Positions 15,286-27,482 of a DNA stretch of 64,000 bases are shown here, one piece after another. Every line of letters starts with the position of its first letter. Position 1 is the first letter of the stretch. This DNA comes from Allacma fusca (Eukaryota; Arthropoda; Collembola; Symphypleona; Sminthuridae): contig OX359247.1 of assembly GCA_947179485.1 (NCBI GenBank), forward strand, positions 52,983,131 to 53,047,130, in the 5' to 3' direction. The notes below the pieces were generated by a model. That model was not told where the DNA came from, searched no databases, and saw nothing but the letters and a program-made list of their open reading frames with translations. Both the position numbers and the translations under genes were made by a program.

Positions 15286-18200
15286 GTGAGTTTTCCATGT
15301 AACTTTTTTTTTATATTTTCAATTGTCACTCCTCTTCGTTGTCACCCATTGACATTCTTGTTTGACCCATATCAGGATCGTCATGCCGCAAAAACAATTG
15401 TCAAAAGCTTCTCCCATATATTGCTAAATTACTTCCAAACACTTTTGAGGCTTGTTTCACAACTAACAGTACTCATCATTCATCTCTATGCAAAACACTT
15501 GTATAATGAGTATACTATTGAGCCTTGAGCTCTTGAGTCTAACTTCACTTGAGTCGCTGTTAATTCACTCAGCGGAAATGTTGGCACATTAATTCAAGAC
15601 TATCAGCATCTTCGATGGTACAATAAACAGCATTAGTCTTCACTTCATATGTTATCACGCGGAACGAGCCGTGTCTCAAACCCATGTATTATAATGTAGG
15701 GCATTAGTCTTACATGTCCTCTAGTGAAGGAAGATAGGAGTCAGCCTTGGTTGCATTTCACAATTCAAAGGACAGGTCTCTCATATATGTTATAATACGG
15801 AGTGAATTGGTCTTTCGTGTTATAATTTAGAACATCATCTTAATATGTTACGGATCATCGGGTCTCAAATAGTATAGAGTTTGCCCTTCCCAAAACAAGA
15901 TTACTAAACACCTCTGTGTATGTATTTTAAGGCTAATCCCTATCAATTTACTTTCCTATCAACTCAATCCAATTAGATTTGTATTAGTTCCATCGGATCA
16001 AATGGTTTCAGGGAATTTCAAGTGAAAATGCTTATAAAGTGGGCATTAAATGTAATACAAATGTTTCACGAATTTCTCAGAGATTTTTTCAAGGATTGAT
16101 CTTGCGACGACGTATTTTCAAGGGCAAGGATTGGCCGAGGTGTGTGGAGCCATTCCGACTTGAATTGATTCTCTTTCCTTATTAATTTGACCCAGGACCA
16201 TTCACATCCCAATGAGATCATTAAAAAGAGATGAAGAGCGGGAGTAATGACGGGGAATTAACATTGAGATGGCTTTAATAGTAGGAATCAATGTTGATTT
16301 GTCTTTTATTTTATGGGGAAAATAATGTGTGGGCTTTCATCGCTCCCAATAGATGTATGTATCTACATACAATAGCATTCTTCAGATAGTCGTGGAGAGT
16401 CATAAGATTGAATTAAAATATCGTTGGTGAGTAGGAATGGGAACTGGAATTGTAACAATGGATTAAGTAGCTTAATGAGAGCAATTAGCATTGATTTGGA
16501 TGGGTTGGACAGGTATAAAGCACCAGAGGGACGGGTTACACAGAGAACAGGATAAGTGATTTACATTTTCCTTTCCTTATCATATAAATGCTTGTAAAAT
16601 GTAAAAGGCGGAATAATGCCAGAAATCTGTTTCCTCAGATCAATGCATTTAAAAACATGAATCCTTTTGTTTGTTGATGGTTTCCATTTGTTATTTTTTT
16701 CCCCCATTCAAAGAAAGATCCACACTCGAGGGAAGGGACAGTATCTACATACATAATAAAAGCAAGCTTGCATGAGGGAAATAATTATTGGTTACATGCC
16801 ATATGTATGTAGATACTCCAATCCATCCCCACTCCGACAGTTGTTCCACTGCTACGTGTCTTGTTGATATTATTATTACTAATAAAATTCTACGAGGAAT
16901 TTGTTTTTTTACTCCTTGATAATAGTTTTATTTGAAGTAATCCTTACCTTCAAGAGGGACTAGTATGACGTCCTGGCTATGGCTGTATGTATGAACCTAC
17001 ACTTCCACCTTGTATACTGTAATGGAAAGAACTCTCTGGTGAAAATTGAAAGTTTTAATTGGTTAGTGTGGTTGGAGTAGGAAAGATTATTTTGTTCACG
17101 CAATATCTATTTAATTTGAGTGTGTGCGTCTCGTCTCAAAAGTCCGATGATTGCCCCAGCCCCGTGTCATTTGTTTAACCAAGAATTGTATGGGATTTAA
17201 TGCTGAAACGCACAGAGGCCAAGCGTCCACAACCACGTCGGGCCTAATAATGTACGTACATATGTATACATACAGTCATACAGACATTCAAATGATTCAG
17301 AGACTTTGAGGCCAACACTGTCCAAATAGTACATACACCCATAAAAGTTATTATTAAGAGGGGATCAAGGAGTGACCTCAATTCTATAATTATTTCATCT
17401 TTTTTTCCCGTATAGTCAGTCATTCCCTGAACCAGAGTAGATAGTTTTAGTGTGTTTACTAATAATGCTGTGCCTCTTTCCTCACCACTTACAAGGTTGA
17501 AGTAAATTAGGATTGTCAGCGGGTTGTTAGACTTTTCAATATACAAATGTGAATACATGCATATAAGTTTGGATATCTTTTTACTCCCAACCTCAACCTG
17601 TCTCACTGGTGTCTGTCGAAGCTATTCGAGGATGGATGTATGTATGTATATTTATACTTCTGTGATCCTGTGTATATAATTATATATATATATATGATGA
17701 CAGTGAGATTTACTACTTGACTCATGACTGATGTGCTCAGGCTCATTGTAAGAGGGAAGAGAGGTAGGAATAATGGGAAAAATAATAAGTCTTAGGTGAT
17801 AACAATTATTTGGGCGAGAAATGAGTCTCCGTCTTGGGTGGTGATCGCGATAGAATTGCTACCATTTAATACAAGTATAAAAAAAAATAATTCAAGAAAT
17901 TACTCGAGGTAACCCGAGACGGAAACATGAGATTAAATTATCCAACCAAAAACAGACATTGTTTGTAGGTAGGCCTTCATGGATTGTATATGTGCATATA
18001 CTTCAAATCATTTTCTTTCTGGGATACTTCTTTCAGCTGTAGTGTGACTACATCTTGTCGCAATTGCATCCTGCATCAATGCAAAAAAAAAAAACTTCCT
18101 ACGTTGAATTAATACGATTCTCTTAACTTTGCTCAAGTATTTTACTACAGGAGCCTTATTTATATATATACTTATATGCTCGGACATGATTTCTGGTAAA

Positions 18201-21200
18201 AATCCCTCCGTCGATGGATGATCTCAAGTTTCTGCGGTAATGTTCCTGTTGATGAAGGTAGCTCCAAAATATAGAAAAGGGCAATGGTGCGTAAGTCATG
18301 TGGGTTTGGGTTGGAATGGCACGAAAAGCACGAACAATAGAAAACCAGACGAAATCATGACTCGCTCCGTGCACAAATGAAAGTGGTTACTGAGTAAATC
18401 ACAATTATTCAATGACTTTTCTCTCCCCCCAATGTTTACAGCCCTACACATTTACAGCCCTCTTTGGTTCTTGTTGTTGTTGTTAGTAATGTTCATTTTT
18501 CCATGGGAAAATTCTAGGCTTTCCGCGACGCTAATCACAAGTGTTACTGGAATGCTGCCATTGCCGAGACTTTTAATCAGATTGAGTACCGCGGCTTCAT
18601 CCTGCCTTCCACAATCTTTATCTCATCCCAGAGGAAATTCCTTCATGTGATGCGAGCCGCCTGGGCCCGTCAGATGCTGAGGAGTCCTCAGGGATATCGA
18701 ATAGAATTTATTGGTAAATGTCAGCTAATTAATGAGATTGTTTGTTCTTTATTGATACCTTTCACTCCATTATGTGCCGTATGGTTTTTTTTTTTGGGGT
18801 GGACTCCCCTTCAAAATATATTAATATATTTAAAACTAATCAAAGTGGATTTGTAATGGGACGAGTGACCTCACATATTGATTTATCTCATTTGAATTTC
18901 GTAGGTGACACGGAGGAGATTTTATGCGAGCCCATTCAACAAAGTCATTTCAGCCCTTTGTCGGACTCACTCTGTTGGACCATTCTTGACATGACCTCCA
19001 GGGGTTAGACCTGTCCTAATTTAATTTTGATTTTAATATGTAAATGTGTCTTTTTTGTTTTCAGGGAAAACTATGTATGTACAGAATTCTAATTAGTCTC
19101 AAATCAAGCACCCAGCAAGGGATTGATTTTCCTGCATACTGTACAACAGTACTACACTGTCAAAATCTTACATGCTTTCACAAATTTAGCTATTCCCAAT
19201 TTATGAGTCAAACTTTAAGACGCAGGGAGCAACTCTGGCCTTAATCCTTTTTAAATAAGGTAAAAGGAAAGGTTTTAATTTTGATTCGCTCATCAGGTCA
19301 TGTTGCGTCAAAATTAGACAGTAAATCACATTCTATTTAGAGTAGGGGAATTCTACACTCTGTACGTAGTACAGACGTACATAGTACAAAGATACTGATG
19401 CTGAGGCAAAGCAAGCCCAAGCATATTATATGTATTTGCAGTGGTTTTGAGTAAAGGACAGGATAGAGTTACAGCAATATTGCAGGTCAGTATCCTCCTG
19501 TGGAGCCGCAATGGAGTGTGGTGTAGAAAGAAGGTTTGATTTTTAATTTTAATAATGATATGCAGTCCTTAATTTTTCGAGTGTACATTCTCGGCTTTTA
19601 TAAGTACAAGTGAATGTCAGAGCGGACCGTTGGCCATGTTTTATTCAAATGCGAAACAACAACACAGTGCTAATTGTTTACTTGAGGAGAGTCAGAGAGT
19701 ATAAGTATCTATCTACAACAACATGCACGTGTAAAAGTAGACTAGCCGATGCGGAGAGTTCAAAGTTAGAAATAACCTTCTTTTCTCTTTAATTCGTAAC
19801 GAACGACTGAACAAACTAACAGAGGGGTAATATTGCATAACTCTGTCGGCATGTTTCACAATAATGGTAATGCGTACCCCAAGTGCAGGTACTTAAGACA
19901 ATTTCCTATGAATTATGATTACGTATTGAACATTTTAACTTATTGCTGCAAATGGAAAGAATTAGATAGACCCTAATCGTCGGTGCGGTTTCTACTTCTT
20001 TCGCATTTTGCCTCAAAAGGGCAGTCGGATTTCTAAATGGTCATACAATCTCACAAAATAAGTACGAGCATTGCCCAATCTCATTTTTCCGTGTAATGGA
20101 TAACAGTGACATGAATATTAACTTTGTTTTGGTTTTCTTTTCGATCCATTTCTGGCAAGAGGTGCTTTACCGCACGATGAATCATGCTCATATGATATCC
20201 CTGCATAACTCAAAATTATCAGTGTATCTATGACTTACACAAGCACGTCCCAATTAGGAAGACATTGTTGGCTGAGAGGCAAAAATGATCATCTGCCAAA
20301 TGTTTAAAAATGCTCCGCTCAAGATCTGTAGTATTTTAATGTCCCAAAATAATGAACCCTACCACTTGGAGTCACAAAACACATGGATTTCTCACACAGA
20401 CACAGACATAAACTTCCGTACAATTTTGTAGGAACAATTTTTTTACTCTTGCTTTTAATGTTTCTGCAGTCATTTGATTTTGCTCCTTACCCAACAACTA
20501 CGAACAAGCTTGGAAGTACAGTACTAGCTAGGAGTAAATATCCTTACCTCTTTAGTGTGGGTATGTACGAAAAATAATTTACCATTTTTGACACTATTTT
20601 TCCTACGGCGACGGCTAAAAAAAAAAATATAGGGATGGGATAATAACACTATGTATTGTCAAGAAAACTACGGTAATTTGCATTACATTATGAACTCCGC
20701 TCAGGCCCTCACTCATTGTTCACGGCTGAGTATCACATATGAATGAGTTTGCTTACTCTCATAACTATAATCGGAATACTTAAAACTATTTATCTGAGGA
20801 TAATAGAGTGATTAATGAATTCCATTAAAGGGTATACACACTCTATGTTCTTCTGACGTGACAAGTGAGCAAAGGTGATAATAATTTCTCCGTTTTTGTC
20901 CCATACCCCTTCCCATGACATGTTTATGGTGAAGATGCACTTAGTTAATGTACAAGGACTGTTATGAGCATTGCAATTATAAATATATGTATATATGTAT
21001 ATAGATATGTACAAACCTTGTACATGTAATGGATACAAATAAAATGTTGGCCAGTACTGATAATGAGCAATGCTATTCTTGGACCTAAACTGATTCCTTG
21101 GGACACTTTCTGTTTTGATGGCGGTGCCATATTTAGGTGAAGAAGCGTTCGTTGAAACGATTTGTTTAGCCCTGGGACAATCATTTCCTGGAATGGTGAA

Positions 21201-23194
21201 GCCCAGCTGTGAGTTGGTGTATCAAACACTGGAGAAACTCATACGGGATCGGAAAGTGTACCAAACGTCTCGTGGCTACTTTGTAGTGACACCAGACACA
21301 TTTCGTTACATGACAGCTGCAAGAGAGACTCCGAGTTCTTTCTCGACACATTCACTCGCCCTCGATGCTCTTCTGAGCTGTCACTATCAGCAGCAAGGTA
21401 ATTGATGACATTGATCGACCTGCTCAACCAGTCCCTTTCTTAATCACACTCTACACGGTTGTTGTTTCTCAAAGGAACCTTTTTTTGTATCTGCTTGTCT
21501 TTCTTTTACTTTTCCTTCTCTCTCTCTCTCTCTCTCTCTCCCCCCCTATCAAATTGCAGTACTTGTGTTTATACGGAGATTATAACTGCAATAAAGCCTC
21601 AACTTATGAGCAATTCACGACTCAATGTTAGTTTGCCTGTGGCTTATTGTCAGTGTCAGAGTATATGACAAGTCCGCCGGAGTATATAGCCCAAAAATTC
21701 CTACAGTATCTACTGTTAATAAACCTATATGTTTAATAATCCATTTCATTTGACATCAGATGATAGGCTTAGCTATTCCCGTCACTCTTGGGACTCTGCC
21801 GCATCAGCGGACAATTGCTTATTTACACCACCGCACGCCAACAACAGCAGCAGCAACAGCAACAACAACAACAACAGTCCCTCTACCAACAAGAGCAATG
21901 CAATGAGCAAGAATTATAGAAACTCGGCTGGTTTGAAACGGCATAACTCTTTGAAACTCTTCCGACGAAAAGATAATCCGGTAATCTTTCTCAAAACTTT
22001 CCCTTGTAAAATTAATCTTGCACCTTTATCAAAAAAAAAAGTATCAACTCGCTCATCTTTTTAGTGTGTGCTCTCTCAAACAAACCTGTATGTTACTTCC
22101 ACGGAAGGATCGTATGCCTCTGAGCTAATATATATTTACATGAAAGTATAATGTGATTGCTTCTTCTCTCTCTCTCTCCCCCTCTCACAACAAGGAATTG
22201 CTCGGGGCCAAGAGTCTTTCCTTTAGATTATCCAAGTCTAAGCCGTTTATGTTCGACGTCAATCATGATGACACCAACAAGTCTTCCGAAGCTCAGCATC
22301 CAACTCTTGTAATGGAACCACAACCTAGTAAATCTGAGAAAAATCCTCAGAAAAAAGGTATCCACCCTTGATCCTCTTGTCAGCTTTGTTCCCTCTCGCC
22401 TCAATATCTCATCCCAAGAGTCAATTTAGTGTAGCATGCTCAACTCTTTTTTTGTGAGGGTTAATCCGAACAATGAAGTTTTTCTTCAAATTTTTTCTTG
22501 TAAATCCCACCATTTATTCTGTATACATTGATTTCTTGTGTGGCAATTTCATATTGATATCATGCCCAGGCACAGAGCAATCAAATTGATAAACTTTTCC
22601 ATATTTCTTGTCTTGATGTATCTACAGATTTAATGTATTTTTTTTTATATATTTAATTACCTACATCCAAAGGGAAAGGACTTTTCAGTAAGATTTTTGG
22701 CTTCCGTCGGTCAAGCCGCTCAAAGCGAAAGCAGAGTGATGCTGAGGAATCCCAGAAGCCAGAAAGTGTCACCGTGGACTACAACAGCAGGAGCGCCAAT
22801 GGGCTCCTTGATGACTCGGAATCTGGATGTTTCACATTGGATCGAGAGAATCATTATGACTTTGCTGGGATATCAACACCAAAATGGAATTCCTTGCCGA
22901 AGCGTAGCTATAGGACTAACAGTCGGAGATCTATTTTTGGCATGGTGGATGACAATAATGCTCTCTATGCTACTCCAGCCTCAACATTGTCCACTGAGCC
23001 AATTACGGGCTCTTCATTTGTCCGAGCTCAGTCCTCACGGTCATCCACGCTGAGTCATGGCACGAGCTTAGGTTATGGGAGTCAAGGTCCAAATAGTTTC
23101 CTCACGAGCCAGAGCCCCTGCCCGTCAATGAGTGCTGCCAGTGGTACTTATGCTACCATTGGTAACAACAGCAGTAGCAGCCACAGCCACAGCC

Positions 23195-23233
<39 letters not shown>

Positions 23234-23889
23234 ACAACAACAACAACCCCAACAACAGTAGCAATGAAGGGAGCAAGGCTACCAAAGAGAATTACAAAAG
23301 TTATTATGAGCTATACAGAAGACGCTACCCCAGTAGCCGGATTTATGGGAGGAGGTCCTCAAGCCCCATGCTGTCCACGTTTCAGTCCAAACCAGTGTAC
23401 GAGACCATTGACCATAACAAAAGGAAGGATGTGGAGACCAGCAGCAGTGGCAGCACTACCACAACGACCCTAACGCAGAATATTAAATCCAAGAAGAACT
23501 TGGCAATGGAACTAAACGTCCCAAATGTCAAAGGGGGGCAGGAGACTAGTAGCTCTAAGGAAGATACCATCAATGTCAGGATTGGGGACGGTAGCAGTGG
23601 CATTGTGACAGGTATTGGTGACACTCAAGTCAAGACGATTGTCAACGCTAATGGACAGATTGAAACTCATTTCGATTGTCGACATGGGGGAGTCAAGTCC
23701 ACCATTGAGATTAAGGCAAGTAATGGGAAGAGCGAGTGTGACAATTGTGCTGGTGAACCGGAGGTGAAGAGAGAATGTTCTGTTGTCAGCAATAGTAGTG
23801 GAACGACCACCGACGTCAAGTCCAAGATTAACCTAGCCACAAAATTCTTCTCCAATGTTAACTTTGCTACGAAACTTCTGAGCGAGTGA
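14989..23889 (+). CDS. stox1: Storkhead-box winged-helix protein (STOX1 / knockout / HAM-1 family)
   Basis: Seven coding exons, 14989-15285, 18518-18713, 18905-19003, 21137-21397, 21760-21980, 22195-22357 and 22673-23889, all have GT/AG borders and matching phases. They sum to 2454 nt, or 817 residues plus TGA. Residues ~95-197 (VHLFHAFRDANHKCYWN ... QSHFSPLSDSLCWTILDM) match the N-terminal storkhead region of human STOX1 as I remember it (FRRANARCFWN ... [18 protein letters not shown]). Residues ~198-250 are the winged helix, ending RKVYQTSRGYFVVTP against human RKIYHTGEGYFIVTP; the spacing from DM to the PG in this domain is identical (22 residues). A basic stretch (~411-433, FRRSSRSKRK) may be a nuclear signal. 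The C-terminal half is serine/asparagine-rich with a His-Ser/Asn run. The ATG at 14989 is the first in frame after a TGA at 14899 and has A at -3 and G at +4. Family members are nuclear DNA-binding regulators: ko acts in fly motor-axon targeting and HAM-1 in asymmetric neuroblast division. Human STOX1 is longer (989 aa). Confidence 0.93.
15286..18517 (+). other. stox1 intron 1
   Basis: The 3.2-kb intron runs from GTGAGT to ...AATTCTAG. I see no gene inside. Short open frames near 17244-17606 (- strand) and 18156-18374 (- strand) look like chance. There is a TA run at 17678-17694. Confidence 0.8.
18518..18713 (+). CDS. stox1: stox1 coding exon 2 (aa 100-165)
   Basis: The exon starts after ATTCTAG and ends ATTG|GTAAAT, phase 1. 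It encodes AFRDANHKCYWNAAIAETF and continues to LRSPQGYRIEFIG. This parallels human RANARCFWNARLARA ... RPPRGFRIRAVG, the N-terminal conserved block specific to storkhead proteins. Confidence 0.93.
18905..19003 (+). CDS. stox1: stox1 coding exon 3 (aa 165-198)
   Basis: This 99-nt exon lies between TTTCGTAG and AGGG|GTTAGA, phase 1 to phase 1. It encodes DTEEILCEPIQQSHFSPLSD and ends with LDMTSR, aligned to human [23 protein letters not shown]. Because both ends share phase 1, skipping would keep the frame. Confidence 0.92.
19004..21136 (+). other. stox1 intron 3
   Basis: The 2.1-kb intron contains a strong unused-looking acceptor (TTTTTTGTTTTCAG at 19051-19064; see findings). No independent gene is seen. 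Open frames at 19610-19792, 20383-20577 and 20790-21229 have no recognisable product. Confidence 0.75.
21137..21397 (+). CDS. stox1: stox1 coding exon 4: winged-helix DNA-binding domain (aa 198-285)
   Basis: The exon runs from CCATATTTAG|GTGAAG to CAAG|GTAATT. The helix-rich part, EEAFVETICLALGQSFPGM then YQTLEKLIRDRK, is followed by the wing VYQTSRGYFVVTP. The Y-x-T-x-x-GYF-VTP signature is the clearest family marker in the window. The PS before helix 3 (MVKPSCELV) matches AIPSEDIL in human. Confidence 0.96.
21516..21546. repeat. (CT)n microsatellite in stox1 intron 4
   Basis: A TC run of about twelve units ends in six C bases. It lies between exons 4 and 5 and is a potentially length-variable pyrimidine tract. 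Confidence 0.85.
21760..21980 (+). CDS. stox1: stox1 coding exon 5 (aa 285-358)
   Basis: The exon starts after GACATCAG and ends AATCCG|GTAATC, phase 0. It encodes DDRLSYSRHSWDSAAS, a CAG/CAA-repeat-encoded serine/asparagine tract (21838-21880), then GLKRHNSLKLFRRKDNP, a basic stretch with an R/K-x-x-S-type potential phosphorylation site (RHNSL). No remembered vertebrate counterpart for the middle part. Confidence 0.85.
22195..22357 (+). CDS. stox1: stox1 coding exon 6 (aa 359-413)
   Basis: The exon is preceded by a CT-rich tract and CACAACAAG, and ends AAAAAAG|GTATCC, phase 1. It encodes ELLGAKSLSFRLSKSKPF, then a polar stretch ending EKNPQKK, which runs into the basic cluster of exon 7. 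Confidence 0.82.
22673..23889 (+). CDS. stox1: stox1 terminal coding exon 7 (aa 413-817)
   Basis: The acceptor is CATCCAAAG and the phase is 1. It begins GKGLFSKIFGFRRSSRSKRK, resembling the KGKKFGFSLLWRSLSRKEK segment of human STOX1. NGLLDDSESGCFTLDREN and a long serine/threonine-rich stretch follow. A His-Ser, Asn-Ser and poly-Asn tract is encoded by CAGCCA/CAGCAA repeats at ~23165-23265. The distal part (~23460-23889) is rich in G/S/T/V/K and ends in two similar halves, KSKINLATKFFSNVNFATKLL. The stop is TGA 23887-23889. Confidence 0.88.
23165..23265 (+). repeat. Coding CAG/CAA/CCA trinucleotide-hexanucleotide repeat in stox1 exon 7
   Basis: Repeated AGCCAC, then AGCAAC, then AAC units encode (Ser-His)n, (Ser-Asn)n and poly-Asn. 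It is low-complexity and likely to vary in length between individuals. The same repeat gives a spurious alanine-threonine frame on the same strand. Confidence 0.9.
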
Positions 23890-24112
23890 GGATATACATA
23901 TATCTACAGATACATTGTCCAAGCCCATGCATGCAGTGGATCATTATATATACGTTTTCTTGACGCATTAATTTTATTTCTTTTTACTAAACTGTAACAC
24001 ATTGTAGGAATTTCCATACATTAAAAATGCAAGTGGATGATTCGTGTGTAGGAGATGTGTAATGTTGTTCTGTGTAAACTTTTGTGCCAAAAGTAAAATG
24101 GTTTGAAAGGGT

Positions 24113-24118
24113 AATAAA
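24113..24118 (+). promoter_or_regulatory. Poly(A) signal of stox1
   Basis: AATAAA lies about 225 bases after the stox1 stop, followed by a T-rich stretch (TTTTTTCTTATTTTA) within 25 bases. This is the first canonical hexamer downstream of the stop, so it probably sets the 3' end of the transcript. Confidence 0.65.
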
Positions 24119-27100
24119 AAGGAAGATGCTTTGAATTTTTTCTTATTTTATGATTCCCTCGGTGTTGGATTATTTGTAATTTAGAGATAGGACTTTACAA
24201 CTCCAATGTGTGTAGACTCCTAATTTACGAGGCAATTAACGGAAGAATGCCAGAGAATTGCAAACTTTAATCAGGAACGCTTGTTCCAATGTTTGTATTT
24301 TTTCGGTAACCCCCGTTGTAACAAGATATATATACAGAATTATTCAAATGGCTCTATATTCTAGAAGAAAAAAATATTACGGAGGGGATGAGAGCATGTT
24401 TAAAATGTATACAAAATGCCACGGAGTCAGGTTAACTTAATGGCAGCAATAGCCAAACACTTTGATGCAATCAGAAGAAGCAGGGTTATGATATAGCTGG
24501 GGAGATAGTTACAAGTTTTTTCACTCTGTGAAGAAAAAAAACTGGCTGTAGTCGTCAACCACCTTGTAATAAATAATTTGCTCATTTGCATCTTGTCTTG
24601 AGGTCTCAAGCCACAAAAGTAATGTAATTATGTGCATAAGTAAACATGAACGATGGGGTTGTAAACTTCAAGAAAAGGAAGACACGGAATGGTACCTAAC
24701 ATGGCGATTTCCCGTTTTTAATCGTAATTAAAAATGACCCTTACCCTTTCCCAATTCACATTCAAGTTCAAAACTATAAATTGTCTTCGAGTCCATACAA
24801 ATGCTCGTCTTCAAGGATTTTCTAAATTCCGAATCATGGGGTTTACTATCCACTCAGTCAGCAATTAACACCAATTGACCAAACTTGGCTCAAGGTGAGT
24901 CTCCCTATAACGGCCCTCAGCCCTTTAGCAACACACGGATTGTGAGATGATTCTCCCGTAAGAATTTGTGTACATCCTCAACCATTTCTGGTATATTTAC
25001 CTATGTATGTATGTGCACAGATACACATACATCCTTCTCGTACCAGCAGATATGGACATATCCACTGAAAAAGGAATATGTATCATGCGTGACTAAAGAC
25101 ATGACAATCAAAATGTAATTATATTAGTGCCATGTCTGGCAATTCCACTTCATTTTATATTCCATTATCAAAATCAGGCACTTGGCAATTTTTACACCTC
25201 ACAGCCAATGGCCACACATAGTACTGTATAGTAGTGTATAAACGCAAAAACCAGACAGTTGAACAACTTAAAGGGAGTAGCTGTAATTTTCCGTTGTAAA
25301 CTCTTCATTGGGCTTCAATTCAAGCAGGGTTCATATATGCGATTAGAAATACTTAAACTCGATTTTGAACCACTTCCGCATCAAAGTTTCACTTTGCATC
25401 GGGTACTCTAATTAACAATTAAGGGCGATGATACCATTGTTTGCACTACTGATTGTAGTAATTACATGAGACCTATGTATACAGGACTGTAATTGAATCA
25501 AAAGGATAATTTTGTTTAATTAGTAAATCTTAATTTTTAAATCCTTGATGTTCTGTTGCAACTTCTAGAGATACAATAAGGAAAGAAAAATTTCACATGC
25601 TTTAACGGGCAGGAGATGTGGAATTGGTTGGGAGGATTTATTAATTTCATGCATATATCTGTACTTATATCCCTGTGCAGTGCATACAGTATTCTTACAA
25701 TAGTTACAATTAAGCAATGTTGTTAATTATTCCAGGTTTGAATTTACCAGTCATTTGCCTAAGCATGCTCAAGTATGTATTTCCAAGCTTCAGGAATTTA
25801 TTTTGAAGCATCAGCTTATTGTTAGGATAATTGGCACGATAAAATGAAATTGTTGATATCCCTAGTCATAGGCTGTAGATGCATTAAGCAATAAATGTCA
25901 TCCTTTGAACGAGAAGCTGCTGATTTATTGTTAGTACACAATATGCAATTACTTTGATGCAGAATTTTTTCCAGTCCTGGTCGATTAATAATTAGTAATG
26001 CATTTATATGGTAATTTTTATTTAATAAAATCGAAGCATTTGCTCAAAGAGGCATAGGAAAGCTGTTAATCTGTGTGCATGCGTGTTAAGGCATGAACAT
26101 ACACATGTAAATATTTTATAAACTTATAACATGGCGTTCAAAAATTGGAATTATTGTAACCTGAAGCGCACCCTTAAATATGTATGTACATATATACTTC
26201 GTTCTCGTGTTACAGCTTGCCTACGATCGTGCATTTAATATCCCTATAATAATCTCCCTAATACAAGTGTGTATTCGTACCTTATAATATGTTATCATTT
26301 TGTTGTACTGTATCATTGATTATTTTTTCACCATGTCCCACATATCCCTTTTGGAACACTTCAAAATTTGGGGGTTTGTATGATTCGTCCCTGCAAATAC
26401 ACTTGAATGTAAGAGAGGCATCCCAAGATCATTATCACTGCTGCGGCATAAATCCATTGTTAGATGCATTCTCACTTAATTACCGCCACGTTGAATTTTC
26501 TGAATAATAATTGCTTATGATGCCGTAAACCATCAGTTCATAAGATTATACAGGTGGATAAAATGACCCCTTTGGAAGAGTATGAACCTTTGAATGGCTA
26601 ATTCTGATTGTGAGTGAGCTAAATTTTTGAACTGTCGTAGAATTAAGCACCTGATTTACAATTCACAATGCATAATTTTGATAATCCCTACCTTTGTCTT
26701 GACTTGAATTTTGTAAGGAAGGAACAAGTAGTATTTAAACCACCGGAACTGGAGCTTTTGACCGATAAGCAAGCTGAGTTGGAGCACCGTTCTTCAAAAT
26801 TTGCATACGTTGTGGAGCTCCACACGACATATACCTGACACGACACTGTAGTGATTGCAATCTCGTGCAAATATCTACACACGCTAATTTTTAGCGAGTA
26901 ACAATGGCAAGGATCAAGAGAAATGACAAGATAACGCTAATTAGTTGCATAGCAGTAGCCGTTGAAAAAACTGGATGCAATTAAGTTAGAGTTAATGACA
27001 CTTTCAACTCCCAGCAACGCAAGTACAAATTAATGCAATTAATCATAAAGTGAACACTTGCCGTGCACGGAATCATTTAGATAGATCTTACGTACAACTC

Positions 27101-27482
27101 GCTCTTTAGCAGTTGTGAAGTTACAGCGGAGTCAGCGGACGCAGGTGTTTATTATTTATCATATTACGAGTCTTGGGTCTTGGGTTTAAAGAGATGGGAA
27201 ACAACTCACAAACGAGTGGCTGTAGTTGTCAAATTAATTCAAAAGGGAAATGTAAGGTAATGCACATAACGATTATGAAGATTTAACAGCTACTAAAATA
27301 TAAACATTTTTATGAAGATGATTTTACTTTGATTAGCCACTTTTTAATTTTCAATTTTTTAAAGAGTTTGCGAAGCAAAAAAATCACTCATCTTTGAACT
27401 TACCAGACCCTTCAAACGGATGGATAACTACAGAACGCCTAAACAGACTGGGATAATTCAAAGTAAAATGTCCATGCGAAAC
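24119..27482. other. Intergenic, nothing supported
   Basis: AT-rich sequence downstream of stox1. Short open frames on both strands have no recognisable product, and no repeats of note were seen. Confidence 0.6.

Noticed and set aside
15083-15289. 68-codon + frame overlapping stox1 exon 1
   Set aside because: It is in another frame; the storkhead junction VHLFH|AFRDANHKC fixes the right one.
19065-19244. Continuation of stox1 after the TTTTCAG acceptor as the normal exon 4
   Set aside because: It hits TAG within about 11 codons, while the exon at 21137 restores the exact human spacing into the winged helix. Kept only as a possible poison exon.
22697-23473. + strand frames of 118 and 113 codons inside stox1 exon 7
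   Set aside because: These are shadow frames of the real coding frame and its CAG/CAA repeat (poly-Ala-Thr).
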